Source of the DNA: Cyclobacterium qasimii M12-11B
GTDB lineage: Bacteria; Bacteroidota; Bacteroidia; Cytophagales; Cyclobacteriaceae
NCBI RefSeq assembly: GCF_000427295.1
Contig: NZ_ATNM01000147.1
Location: 62,001-126,000, forward strand
DNA length: 64,000 nucleotides
Direction: 5' to 3'
Numbering within the stretch: position 1 is the first letter of the stretch; every line of letters begins with the position of its first letter. Both the position numbers and the translations under genes were made by a program. The notes beneath the pieces are model-generated. The model ran no database searches and was not told the DNA's origin. It worked only from the letters and a program-made list of their open reading frames with translations. Positions 38,229 through 49,600 of this stretch are shown in pieces.

Positions 38229-41200
38229 ATGTCCAATAATAGTGTCATCAAGGGATTGTGTTCCCTAGTATTTGCAACGCTCCTATTAGGAGCCTGCACC
38301 AGTAGACCCGAAGAGCCAAAAGTACTCGTTTTTTCCAAAACAGATGGGTATTATCATGAATCCATTCCGGAAGGAATTCAGGCCATCACCGAATTAGGTA
38401 AACAAAATGACTTTTTGGTAGAAAGCACCAAAAATGCTGATATGTTTACCGAAGAATTATTGAAAGAATACAGCGCTGTAATCTTCTTAAATACTACCGG
38501 TGATGTATTAAATAACAACCAACAAGCTGTATTTGAACGCTACATTCAAGCTGGAGGCGGGTTTGTAGGAATCCATGCTGCAGCTGATACCGAATACGAC
38601 TGGAATTGGTATGGTAAAATGGTCGGTGGCTATTTTGTAGACCACCCAGGAATAAACGACCCACATCCCAATGTACAACAAGGGGATTTGGACGTCATAG
38701 ATAGGACCAACCCAAGTACGTCATTCCTTCCTGAAAAATGGACAAGAACAGATGAGTGGTACAGTTACAAAAATTTAAATCCGGACGTCAATGTTTTAAT
38801 AACATTGGATGAAAGCAGCTATCAAGGCGGCGAAGACATGGGAGAGCACCCTATAGCTTGGTACCATGAATACGATGGAGGTCGTGCTTTCTATACTGGC
38901 AGTGGCCATACAAAAGCCTCTTATAAAGAAGAGCTATATTTAAAACACGTACTCGAAGGTATAAAGTACGCCATCGGAGACAATAAAATACTGGACTACT
39001 CCAGTGCGCAAAGCAAAATAGTACCTGATGCTGACCGTTTTGAAAAGGTAAACTTAGTGGTAGGAGAATTCAAGGAGCCTACTGAAATGACCATTTTACC
39101 TAATCTTGATGTTTTAATCTCTCAAAGAAGAGGTGAAAATCATGCTTTATAAAAATGGTGCCACCGAAACAAATAAAATAGCCCACCTTGATGTTTACTG
39201 GCAAACAGATGTGCCTAAAGTAAATGCGGAAGAGGGGCTTATGGGAATACAAGCAGACCCAGATTTTGCAAACAATCATTGGGTTTACGTTTTCTACAGC
39301 CCAATCGATGAATCCGTTAATAGACTTTCCCGCTTTAAGTTTGAAAATGACGAGTGGAAAATGGATACAGAGCAGGTAATCCTACAGTTTTATTCTCAAA
39401 GAGGTATTTGCTGTCATACAGGAGGTTCTATCGCTTTCGATAGCAATGGATTATTGTATGTTTCAGCAGGAGACAACTCGACTCCTTTCAACCAACCCAA
39501 CCAGGAATATACCTTGAAAGGTTATGGTCCTTTAGACGATAGGCCAGGTTTTGAACAGTACGATGCGGCCAGGTCCTCAGGAAATACCAATGACCTCAGA
39601 GGTAAAATCCTTCGAATAAAAGTAAACGAAGATGGATCTTACAGTATTCCTGAAGGAAACCTTTACCCTGAAGGAACGGATAAAACCAAACCTGAAATCT
39701 ATGTACAAGGAAACCGTAACCCTTATAGGATTACAGTCGATCAGAAAACAGGCTTTTTGTATTGGGGTGAAGTTGGTCCTGATGCAAGAGAAGACCAATT
39801 TGGAGTAAGGGGTTCTAAAGGATATGATGAAGTAAACCAGGCAAAAAAAGCAGGTTACTTTGGCTGGCCTTTCTTTGTAGGTAACAATTACCCTTACACA
39901 GCTATTGATTTTAATACAGGTGAAAGTAAAAACACTTTCGATCCGGCCAAGCCAATTAATAACTCTAGAAACAACACCGGTATTAATGAATTGCCTCCTG
40001 CACAACCAGCATTTATATACTACCCTTATGACGAATCAGAAGAATTCCCTGAAGTAGGAACAGGCGGTAGGAATGCCATGGCAGGTCCTGTGTACTATTC
40101 CGATCTTTATCCTGATGGTGGTGGATTGCCAAGCTATTATGACGGCAAGCTGTTTATTTATGATTGGATAAGGGGTTGGATAAAAGTAGTAACCATGGAT
40201 CAAAATGGGGATTACCTAAAAATGGAACCCTTCATGGAGGGAGTAAGGCACAATGCCCTTATCGACATGGAATTAGGTCCGAATGGTAAACTTTATCTTT
40301 TGGAATATGGTAAAGGCTGGTTTAGCGCCAATGACGATGCTGCCCTCTCTGTTATTAATTATAACCCAGGCAACAGGGCGCCGGTAATCGCCTCAATCAC
40401 TGCAGACAAAACCTCTGGTAGCCTTCCATTGGAAGTAAAATTAACGACATCAGTAAAAGACCCTGAAAACGATGCATTAAACTATGTATGGGATTTGGGA
40501 AATGGTGAAACAATGGAGACCAAAGTTCCTGAGCTTTCTCATACTTTTGACAAAGTGGGGGATTATGATATCTCTGTAACTGTCTCAGATACTGGAAACA
40601 AAACGGTTAAAAGCCAAACCATCAATGTATATGCTGGCAATATTGCACCTAGTATAAATGTAACATTTGAAGGCAACGGAAGCTTTTACTTCCCTAATGA
40701 AAAAGTAAACTATGAAGTAACGGTCAATGACCCGGATGATCCGTCAGCTGGAGAAGATCTTTCTTCACTTTACCTTTCTGCAGATTATATCGAAGGTTTT
40801 GACAAAGCGGAAGCAGCCTTAGGACACCAGGTAATGTCTGAAGCCATGGCAGGAAAAAGCCTTATGGAATCTCTTACTTGTAAAAGCTGTCACCAAATCG
40901 ATGGCAAATCAGTAGGCCCTGGTTATACTGATGTTGCTAAGAAATATGCCGATTCACCAGGAGCAGTGGACAAATTGATAAATAAAATCATTAAAGGTGG
41001 TTCTGGCGTTTGGGGAGAAACAATGATGCCTGCTAACCCAACCTTAAAAGAAGGAGATGCAAGAAAAATTGTAGCCTTTGTCCTTTCGCTAAATGGATTG
41101 GAAAACCAAGAGCCATCCCTACCTGCCTCAGGTCAACTGGATCCACTTCAATGCAAAAAAGTGGTCAATAATGGTGTCATGCTATTGAATGCGAGCTTTA

Positions 41201-41664
41201 CAGACAAAGGAGGGAGCAATATCAAGCCGCTTAGTACTTCTACCACTGTATTCCTTAGAAACAGTAATATTAATTTAGGAGAACTTGATGACTACTTTGG
41301 TTATAACATCGGCAATGAAAATGGTCAGCAGACTTTATCCTCTCCTTTAGGTCAAGGTTATTTTACGCTTAAAAACATTGACCTTACAGGTTTGGAAGGA
41401 ATTAATTTTAAAGTAAGCTCTTTACGTCCTTTTGACTATGGCTATCAATTAGAAGCCCGGTCTGGTAGTTCCGAAGGAAAAGTTATCGGTCAGGTAGTAA
41501 TCAGAAAAAATGCGGAAGAAAGCATGAACACACAAACCATAGCGTTGAAGTTCAATGATGATGTAACTGCAGATTTTCAAGACCTTTATATAGTAACAGA
41601 AGCACTTAATGAAGAAGAATCAGTAAGTATGAGTATTTTATCTATGGAAATGATAAGTAAATAA
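38229..41664 (+). CDS. ThuA - sugar dehydrogenase - PKD - cytochrome c fusion lipoprotein, frameshifted
   Basis: About 1,144 residues once restored. A lipoprotein signal (ATLLLGAC) is followed by a ThuA-like domain (residues 35-260, VLVFSKTDGYYHESIPEGI, GFVGIHAAADTEYDW), a glucose/sorbosone-type quinoprotein dehydrogenase propeller (GLMGIQADPDFANN, GDNSTPFNQPNQEYTLKGYG, VQGNRNPYRI), a PKD domain (WDLGNGETMETK), a cytochrome c domain with haem site CKSCH and distal methionine in ETMMPANPT, and a C-terminal beta-sandwich like a CBM6. Such fusions are known in Bacteroidota for oxidation of polysaccharide-derived sugars at the cell surface. The frame breaks at the A-run 39136-39139, between SQRRGE and IMLYKNG; removing one A joins them. 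I start at ATG 38229, ahead of the signal peptide. Confidence 0.9.
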
Positions 41665-41685
41665 TTCATCATCTGAATAAATATT

Positions 41686-41723
41686 AAAGGCCTGTAAATT
41701 ATGTATTTACAGGCCTTTTTTTT
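41686..41723 (+). terminator. Intrinsic terminator of the ThuA fusion gene
   Basis: Perfect 14-bp stem AAAGGCCTGTAAAT / ATTTACAGGCCTTT with a 5-base loop and a T-run to 41723, 22 bases after the stop. Confidence 0.93.
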
Positions 41724-41766
41724 GCCCAAATAGGGCAATCAAAATGACTATTTCATTGGAACCTTC

Positions 41767-42420
41767 TTAACGCCTGGTAAGCTGAACATACCATCTACCC
41801 ATCACTGAGTTCAAATTCATTCCCATTTGCTCGGAAAACTTTACAATGCCATAGCCTTTAGCATAGTACACCGTTTTGATTTCATTTGGCAACATTGAAT
41901 CCTTGAAAGTGAATTTTAGCACATTATTGTACAATTGGCCAGCACTTTGAAAGCCTTCAACCGCTGTTATGACAGCACTGTCATCTCGGGAAGTTTCAGT
42001 AACAAAATCATAAGTTGAGGATTTAACCGAAACACCATTGGTATTGGTAACAGTAAGTCTTAGGTTATAGCCATCCTCCGAGATGCCCGACCCTTGAATG
42101 TCCACCATTAAGTGAAGAGGCGAAAAAGAGGTATTGTATTGAACCGAAAAATAATAACTTCCAAAAGTATTCCCACAATCATCTTCCACTATGTTTTCAT
42201 GATAGAATGAGTCTTTACTACTCAAGATTAGGGTTTGTTGGATTTCGTTGGAATCAATTATCGTCTGGTTTCCAATAGTGTCTTTTACTGCCCATTCCTT
42301 AATATTAGTCAGTCTTCGTTCCAATTCTGGAATGTCTAAACAAGGCTCTTCTACACAACCGGCAAAAATCAATAAGAGAGCGCAAAAGTTAATTCTCTTC
42401 TTTAACTGTGAATTTTTCAT
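41767..42420 (-). CDS. Lipoprotein of unknown function (pair member)
   Basis: A 217-residue lipoprotein (signal INFCALLLIFAGC, lipobox AGC, then VEEPCLDIPELERRL). The rest is mainly beta strands, with a C-terminal GKG-like YYAKGYGIVKFSEQMGM segment that is common at the end of secreted beta-sandwich proteins of Bacteroidota. No family identified. After repair of the upstream lipoprotein gene the two overlap by 32 bases, so they are co-translated and probably act together at the envelope. Confidence 0.75.
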   Translation of the reverse strand: MKNSQLKKRINFCALLLIFAGCVEEPCLDIPELERRLTNIKEWAVKDTIGNQTIIDSNEIQQTLILSSKDSFYHENIVEDDCGNTFGSYYFSVQYNTSFSPLHLMVDIQGSGISEDGYNLRLTVTNTNGVSVKSSTYDFVTETSRDDSAVITAVEGFQSAGQLYNNVLKFTFKDSMLPNEIKTVYYAKGYGIVKFSEQMGMNLNSVMGRWYVQLTRR

Positions 42421-42942
42421 CGTTGGTCATTATAATTTGAATTAAACCCAGCTCTTTAGAGAAAAAAACCTTCTCAGGATTAATTATTTCAGCATCCGAA
42501 TCATTGGATACGGCTTGATAAACATTGTCGTATTCTTTTTCACCAAGGGTCAATTTTTCCCATTCAGGAGGTGTACTCAGGTCTATTTCAAAAAATAACT
42601 GTTTATCTCAACTGACATAAATGGATTATACGCCAAAGGAAAAACAGTCAGGTTGATGGTTAACTCTGGAACATCACTTTCAAGAATAGTGGTAAGTGTT
42701 TCATAGGTGAAATAATCATCTCCGGCATGATAAGTTTCAGACTTTTGAAATTTGGTGTCCTTATTGCTAACTTTCAAATCAAATTCAAAACCATTGGAAT
42801 GGCTAAAGGCAATCCTTTCACCTGCTAAGTAGGGAATGGTTTGCCGTTCTTCATTTGTCAATTCGAACTTTCCCCTTTCTTGCCCTTCAGGTATACAAGA
42901 ACTCAGAAATAGCAATGCGATAAATGGGAATAATATTTTCAT
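42389..42942 (-). CDS. Lipoprotein of unknown function, frameshifted
   Basis: Begins MKILFPFIALLFLSSC with lipobox LSSC, about 184 residues after repair. The unrepaired frame stops at 42583 after INSYFLK. One extra base in the six-A run at 42590-42595 lets it continue as FFEIDLSTPPEWEKLTLGEK and on to EKFTVKEEN, ending at 42389. The added part reads as ordinary protein with a further strand-rich segment (VFFSKELGLIQIIM), typical of lipoproteins that end in a GL-x-Q-I-like strand. It then overlaps the next lipoprotein gene by 32 bases. No function known. Confidence 0.75.
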
Positions 42943-43122
42943 TATTAATGTCTTTCGGAGCGTATGGGATAAAATCCTTATTGAGTTGCCGATAAGTATA
43001 TACCAGAATAATGCTACTGCGAATGTCCAAAACCAGACAAACAGCCATGTTTTTCATTGTCATTAACAGAACACTAATCTAAAGACGAAACGCGGCTAAT
43101 ATTTGTCCATTATTTCAACATT

Positions 43123-44300
43123 TTAATTTTTAGGCTGGGCTTTTTTCTTCGAAAATAATTGCCGCATACCAGATGACATAAATGCTAAAAGTGGAACACT
43201 GTTCCTAATTTTAAATTCATCCCAAAAGTTACTGTCGTTGTCCAGGAAGGATAAGATTTTCTCGGGCGAATTTTTCTTGAATAAACTGGAGAAAATTGCC
43301 CTACCAGTTGCCTTTTTTGAGAGCAACACATCAAGTAAGGTCCTGTCATACCAGGCATAAATGCTGTCTTTCCAAGTCAGACTGATTGCTGGAGATTGAT
43401 TTAGTTTCAATTCATTTACAATTTGTGACACGTGCTTTTGTACAAACTGAAAAGTATAACCAGTACTGGCTTTCGTAAAACCACCAGCTGTCCCTATGTT
43501 GACAATTCTATGTTCCTCCTTTACCGTGGCGGAAAATTTGGCCAGAGACATGGGAATTACCCCAAATTCTTCATGTGTCAGCTCGTAGTGCTTGATTTTT
43601 AGCTCCTTCTCAATATACTCCTTAAGGGCCATCTGATAATCTTCCTTATCCAGGGTGCTTTCGCTAAATAGTGTGTATTCAATCAAGGCTTTCGTGTTAC
43701 TTGTTGGCAATACATACATAAAGGTGGTGCCATTTGCTTGCTCCAACCTAAAATCCATCAAAGTCCCAATTTTCTCATTGAAAACGGGTGAGTCCGTTTG
43801 GATGAACCAACCCATGAAATGCTGTAGTAGGGTGTTTTGGGTATTCATTTCAGGATTAAACAAACCAGTAGAATTAAAAATATACTGCCCTGAATATTGT
43901 CCTTTTTCCGTTTCAAGAATGGCATTTCCATCTTTTACCTTCATGTCCAGGATAGCCTCTGTTTTGAAGGTAACATTTTCAAAACTGGAAGCATGACCCA
44001 GAACTAGCGAGTAAAAATCACCAGCCTGAATCATTTTATATTTGTACTTTTTGAGTTCAAATGTTTTTGATACGTCTGGGGAAAAAATTGTAAGGTTTCC
44101 CAATGGTGATGAACAATAGGTTCAAATATTCCTGCACCTTTTTCCCAAAAACACCAGGTCCGATCATTGTCCATCTTTTCAACCTTATCAATGACCAGAA
44201 CTCTTTTGCTTTGCAAGTCCTTATCCAACAGAAGCCTGTGCAATAAACTTAACCCTGCTAATCCTGAACCTGCGATGATATAGTCGTAATCTAGTTTCAT
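43123..44300 (-). CDS. crtY: Lycopene beta-cyclase, frameshifted
   Basis: FAD-dependent lycopene cyclase, about 392 residues after repair, forming the beta-ionone rings of carotenoids. The N-terminal dinucleotide fold YIIAGSGLAGLSLL and the family block NDRTWCFWEKG are present, with GTAGGFTKASTGYTF near residue 280. The frame breaks at the six-A run 44082-44087: upstream reads HHHWETLQFF, downstream continues SPDVSKTFELKKYKYKMIQA; one more T on the coding strand restores it. No other carotenoid gene is near, so the pathway must be completed elsewhere. The gene is a single unit. Confidence 0.93.
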
Positions 44301-44441
44301 GAATTGATATTTCTTGCCTTGAATGTTGAATAGGCAATCTCAGTTTTAATCCTTTTAAAACTGCTAAACACCTGAAATTGAAAACATGTTTAAACCTGAA
44401 GATATTTTTTGATTAAAATCAGAACGCAAATCAGCAATTGT

Positions 44442-45431
44442 TTAGCTTACTTCGTTTTCCAATTTCTCATTCATTTCAAAGGCATGAATATTATCCAATG
44501 TAATAAGGGTAATTTGGTCCATGGCTTCTTTCGTAAAATAAGCCTGATGTGAAGTAATCAACACATTTGGAAAACTATTTAGCCTCAGGATATAATCGTC
44601 CTGAATGATACTCTCTGACAAATCTTCAAAAAACAGCTTTTCTTCCTGTTCATAAACATCTATCCCCAAATATCCGATCTTTTTCTGTGCCAGACCATCA
44701 ATGGCATCTGCTGTATTTATTAGCGCCCCTCGACTCGTATTAATGATCATTACACCGTCTTTCATTTTTGCCAGCGAACTTTTATTCACCATATGTTTGG
44801 TAGCAGGCATAAGCGGACAGTGCAAGGATAAAATATCAGATTGTTTGAATACTTCATCTATTGGCAAGTATTTCACGCCCATGGCAACCAACTCTTCTGA
44901 AACCGCAATATCATAGGCCAGGATTTTACAGCCGAATCCCTTCATAATCCTGCAGAAAGCTATTCCAATTTTTCCAGTTCCAACTACACCTACTGTTTTT
45001 CCATACAGATTAAATCCAATCAGATTTTTTAAGGAGAAATTACCTTCCCTCACCCGGTTGTATGCTTTATGGGTTTTTCTATTTAAGGTCAGAATCAATG
45101 CCACAGAGTGTTCTGCTACTGCTTCAGGTGAATAGGCGGGAACACGCACCACCTTTATGCCATGGTCTTTTGCAGATTGAAGGTCTACATTATTGAAACC
45201 TGCACAGCGCATGGCTATTAATTTAACACCATTTTTTGCTAAAATCTCGATGGTATCATTGTCCACTTTATCATTGACAAAAGCACAAACAACATCAAAT
45301 CCAATGGATAAATTAGCCGTTGACTTATTGAGAGAAGTCTCAAAAAAGGAAAAAGTATATTCATACCTACTACTATACTTTTCAAAGTATTCTTGATCGT
45401 ATGACTTAGTACTAAATACGGCAATTTTCAT
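44442..45431 (-). CDS. ldhA: D-lactate dehydrogenase-like 2-hydroxyacid dehydrogenase
   Basis: A 329-residue NAD-dependent D-2-hydroxyacid dehydrogenase of the LdhA type, reducing pyruvate to D-lactate. The nucleotide motif GVVGTGKIG is near residues 148-156. Catalytic residues fit the family: arginine in NTSRGALI, glutamate in DVYEQEEKLFFED and histidine in LITSHQAYFT. The N-terminus MKIAVFSTKSYDQEYFEKYS is characteristic of fermentative D-LDH. Monocistronic; a role in overflow or low-oxygen metabolism is likely (inference). Confidence 0.92.
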   Translation of the reverse strand: MKIAVFSTKSYDQEYFEKYSSRYEYTFSFFETSLNKSTANLSIGFDVVCAFVNDKVDNDTIEILAKNGVKLIAMRCAGFNNVDLQSAKDHGIKVVRVPAYSPEAVAEHSVALILTLNRKTHKAYNRVREGNFSLKNLIGFNLYGKTVGVVGTGKIGIAFCRIMKGFGCKILAYDIAVSEELVAMGVKYLPIDEVFKQSDILSLHCPLMPATKHMVNKSSLAKMKDGVMIINTSRGALINTADAIDGLAQKKIGYLGIDVYEQEEKLFFEDLSESIIQDDYILRLNSFPNVLITSHQAYFTKEAMDQITLITLDNIHAFEMNEKLENEVS

Positions 45432-45835
45432 AGGCTTAATTTAAGTTTTGTTTCCACATATCATTTCCGTTACTAATTTACTAAAGCTACATGGATATAA
45501 GCCATTATAATTAACGTTTTATAGCTTCCTCACCTGATAAAAGAAATAAAATTTAAAGGTCCTATCCATAATTCTAGTCAAATGAAAGGTTACTCAGATT
45601 CAACCATGGACAGTAGATGCGATTTGGCCAATCACTACCTTTTATAAGTCGTTTTGTCAGTCTTGACAGGAAATCCTGTAGTTAATTGAATATAAGCCCG
45701 TAAATTCGGCCAAGTTGTTTATTTTTGTATTTCATTTTGGTGTTGGTTGGATTTTTGTACACTATCGACAGAACTGTTTAAGCCTTTCTGTCAAGTTAAT
45801 TCAACCAAATCAGAAGGTAACTTATTTAAAATCAA
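45432..45835. other. Intergenic region between ldhA and dapF
   Basis: 404 bases between divergent genes without a credible ORF. It should contain promoters for both. TATTTTTG at 45720-45727 fits the TAnnTTTG element on the plus strand, about 110 bases before dapF, but a -33 element is unclear. Confidence 0.4.
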
Positions 45836-46629
45836 ATGGATATCAATTTCTATAAATACCAGGGAACAGGCAATGATTTCATCATGATCGATGGGAGATC
45901 ATTTTCATTGGGTTCGGATCCAATCCCTTATATACAGCAACTTTGCCATAGGAAGTTTGGGATAGGTGCAGATGGGCTAATCCTAATCAAAGCACATGCG
46001 GATTATGATTTTGAAATGTGCTATTATAATGCCGATGGCTCACAAAGTATGTGTGGAAATGGTGCCAGGTGCGCGGTAGCTTTTTCTTCCTTTTTAGGCA
46101 TAATTGATCGTACAACTTCTTTTTTGGCCATTGATGGTCCTCATACTGCTGAAATTTCCGGTAATAGCGTAGCTTTGAGAATGGGGGACGTGAAAGAAAT
46201 AGAGTATATTGGTAAGGATTTCTTTGCGAATACCGGTTCACCTCATCACATGCGTTTTGTTAATGAAATCGAATCGTTTGATGTTGTTGGCACTGGAAGA
46301 GCAATCAGAAATGACAGTGAAAAATATCCTGAAGGCACCAATGTGAATTTTATTTCTGCCATATCGGCGGATACAATCATGGTTAGGACCTATGAACGAG
46401 GTGTAGAAGACGAAACCCTTTCATGTGGTACTGGCGTCACAGCTTGTGCTTTGGTATACGGAGAAATAGAACAAAAAATAAGATTAATATTCAAACGCCT
46501 GGTGGCAACCTTCAGGTGAGTTTTAATAAAATTGAAGATGGTAATTTTCAAGAGATAGTATTGACTGGTCCAGCTGAACAAGTCTTTAGTGGTACTATAT
46601 CCGTCAATGTTCCATCTGATGCAGTTTAA
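45836..46629 (+). CDS. dapF: Diaminopimelate epimerase, frameshifted
   Basis: DapF, 264 residues after repair. It converts LL- to meso-diaminopimelate for peptidoglycan and lysine. The first catalytic cysteine is in MCGNGARC, the second in LSCGTGVTACAL. GTGNDFIMIDG at the N-terminus is the family start. The frame breaks at the six-A run 46473-46478: upstream ends EIEQK, downstream continues NKINIQTPGGNLQVSF in another frame, so one more A is needed. As the enzyme is essential in DAP-type bacteria, the break is almost certainly a sequence error. secA follows 42 bases later. Confidence 0.94.
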
Positions 46630-46671
46630 GAATACAATTAATTAGCCTAAGAGAAAAAGTATTTAAATAAT

Positions 46672-49600
46672 ATGTTAGAATCAATAGCAAAAGGGTTAGC
46701 AAAAGTCTTCGGAACGAAATCCGACCGAGACATTAAAGCCTTAAGCCCTGTCGTAACCCTAGTTAATGCCGCCTTTGATCAATTGGCCAATATTTCTGAT
46801 GATGAATTGAGAAATGAAACGACCAAAATCAAGGATGTGATCAATGAAGACCTCAAGTCATTTGATGACCGCATTTCTGAACTACGAATCGAAATAGACA
46901 AGTTAAATCCAGAAGAAGTACAGGCCAAGGATGCGCTATTCAACCAAATAGATGTTGTAGAGAAGGAAAGGGATGAAGCCCTGGAAGTAAGCCTTGAAAA
47001 AGTTTTACCAAGAGCCTTTGCAGTAGTTAAAGAAACAGCTCGCCGGCTAAAAGAAAACGGTGAATTGACCGTTACGGCCAATTTGCATGACCAAACAATG
47101 GCAGCTTCAAAAGACTACGTGGTTTTAGAAGGAGAGCAAGCCACTTGGAAAAATACCTGGACTGCTGCAGGAGTAGAAGTTACCTGGGCAATGGTTCATT
47201 ATGATGTTCAGTTACTGGGTGGTGTTGCTTTACACAGAGGAAATATTGCTGAAATGGCAACTGGTGAAGGAAAAACATTGGTTTCTACTTTACCTGCTTA
47301 CCTTAATGCCCTTGCGGGTAGAGGTGTTCATATTGTTACAGTCAACGATTATTTGGCCAAACGAGATTCAGAATGGAATGCACCAATTTTCGAATTCCAC
47401 GGATTGAAAGTTGATTGTATTGACAAATACAAACCAAATTCTGAAGCCAGAAAAACGGCTTATCAAGCAGATATTGTCTATGGAACCAATAATGAATTTG
47501 GTTTTGACTACTTAAGAGACAATATGGCCAGGGATTCCAAAGACCTGGTTCAAGGCAAACATCATTTTGCCATGATAGATGAAGTCGATTCTGTCCTTAT
47601 TGATGATGCCAGAACGCCGCTAATCATCTCAGGTCCAGTACCAAGAGGTGGTGAACATGAGTTTTACGAAATGAAACCCAGGGTTTCTACTTTGGTAGAT
47701 GAGCAAAGAAAACTGGTTCAAAATTACTTGACAGAAGCTAAAAAGCTTATCAAAGAGGGCAATACTAAAGATGGGGGACTATCCTTGTTCCGAGCCTTTA
47801 GAGGACTTCCCAAGTACAAGCCATTGATCAAGTACCTCTCTGAACCGGGTGTTAGGGTAATCCTACAAAAAACAGAAAACCATTACCTTCAGGACAATAA
47901 GCGTAATATGCCTGAAGCAGATGAGCCGCTATTGTTTACCATTGATGAAAAATCAAACAGTGTAGACCTTACGGACAATGGTATTGAGGTTATTACCAAG
48001 AAGAATGAAAACAATAGCTTCTTTATCTTGCCAGACATTGGAATGGAAATAGCCGATCTGGAAAAAGATGAATCCATAGAAGACCACGAAAAACTGGTCA
48101 AAAAAGAGGAGCTCATTAAAGATTATGGGGTAAAATCTCAAAGGATTCATACAGTGAACCAGCTACTTAAGTCTTACTGTATGTTTGAAAAGGACACCGA
48201 ATATATCTTGGTGGACGGAAAAGTAAAAATAGTAGATGAGCAAACTGGTAGGGTAATGGAAGGCCGTAGGTATTCTGACGGACTCCATCAAGCCATTGAA
48301 GCAAAGGAAAATGTAAAGGTTGAGGATGCTACCCAAACCTATGCGACCATTACTTTGCAGAATTATTTCAGAATGTACCATAAACTTTCCGGTATGACCG
48401 GTACTGCAGAAACAGAAGCAGGTGAGTTTTGGGAAATTTACAAGCTGGATGTAGTAGTAATCCCTACAAACAAACCCATACAACGAAAAGATCACCAGGA
48501 CAAAGTATACAAAACAGTCCGTGAAAAATTCAATGCTGTAGTAGATGAAATCAACGAACTCACCGACGCCAACCGACCTGTACTAGTAGGTACAACATCG
48601 GTTGAAATCTCGGAACTACTCAGCAGGATGCTTACCATAAGAAAAATCAAGCACCAGGTGCTTAATGCCAAGCAACATGCGCGTGAAGCAGATGTTGTAG
48701 CAGAAGCTGGTAAAGCCAAAACCGTAACCATAGCCACCAACATGGCAGGTAGGGGTACGGATATTAAACTTTCCGCTGAATCCAAGGAAGCCGGAGGACT
48801 GGCAATTGTTGGTACAGAAAGACATGAATCCAGACGTGTTGACCGTCAGTTACGTGGTAGGTCTGGAAGACAAGGAGATCCGGGAACAACCCAATTCTTT
48901 GTGTCTCTGGAAGATAACCTCATGCGTTTGTTTGGGTCAGAGAGAATCGCCAAACTAATGGATCGAATGGGATTGGAAGAAGGCGAAGTGATTCAGCATT
49001 CTATGATTACCAAATCAATTGAAAGAGCACAACGTAAAGTTGAAGAAAACAATTTTGGTGTCAGAAAAAGACTGTTGGAGTATGATGATGTCATGAACAG
49101 CCAACGGGAAGTTGTTTATAGAAGAAGGAAAAATGCCCTGATTGGCGACAGGCTGGAGCTGGACATCCTTAATATTATGTATGACGTTTGTGAAGACCTC
49201 ATTCAAATGGGCAAAACCACTGATGACCTGGATAACCTAAGGATGAACATTTTTAGTTCTTTGGGTATTGACCATCAGTTTACGGAGGCAGAGCTTAAGG
49301 AAAAGGACAATGTTACCTTGACCAAAATACTTTTCGACCAAGCCTATAAAAGCTATACCCGCAAGAACAATATCATTCTTGAAAGAGCTATTCCAATTCT
49401 TAAGGATGTACAAAAAAATAGAGGGGCAACTGTTAAGGAAATAATGGTGCCGATATCAGATGGCATCAAGCAAATAGGTGTTGTCATCAATTTGGAATCT
49501 ACTATTAACAATGAAGGTAGGGACCTTATTAGAGCCATAGAAAAAACAGTAACACTAGCCATAATCGATCAGAACTGGAAAGAACATCTAAGAGACATGG

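Noticed and set aside
38229-41664. Programmed frameshift or two separate genes (ThuA and sugar dehydrogenase)
   Set aside because: No slippery site with a stimulating structure is evident, the second part lacks its own signal peptide, and the same kind of break recurs in unrelated housekeeping genes.
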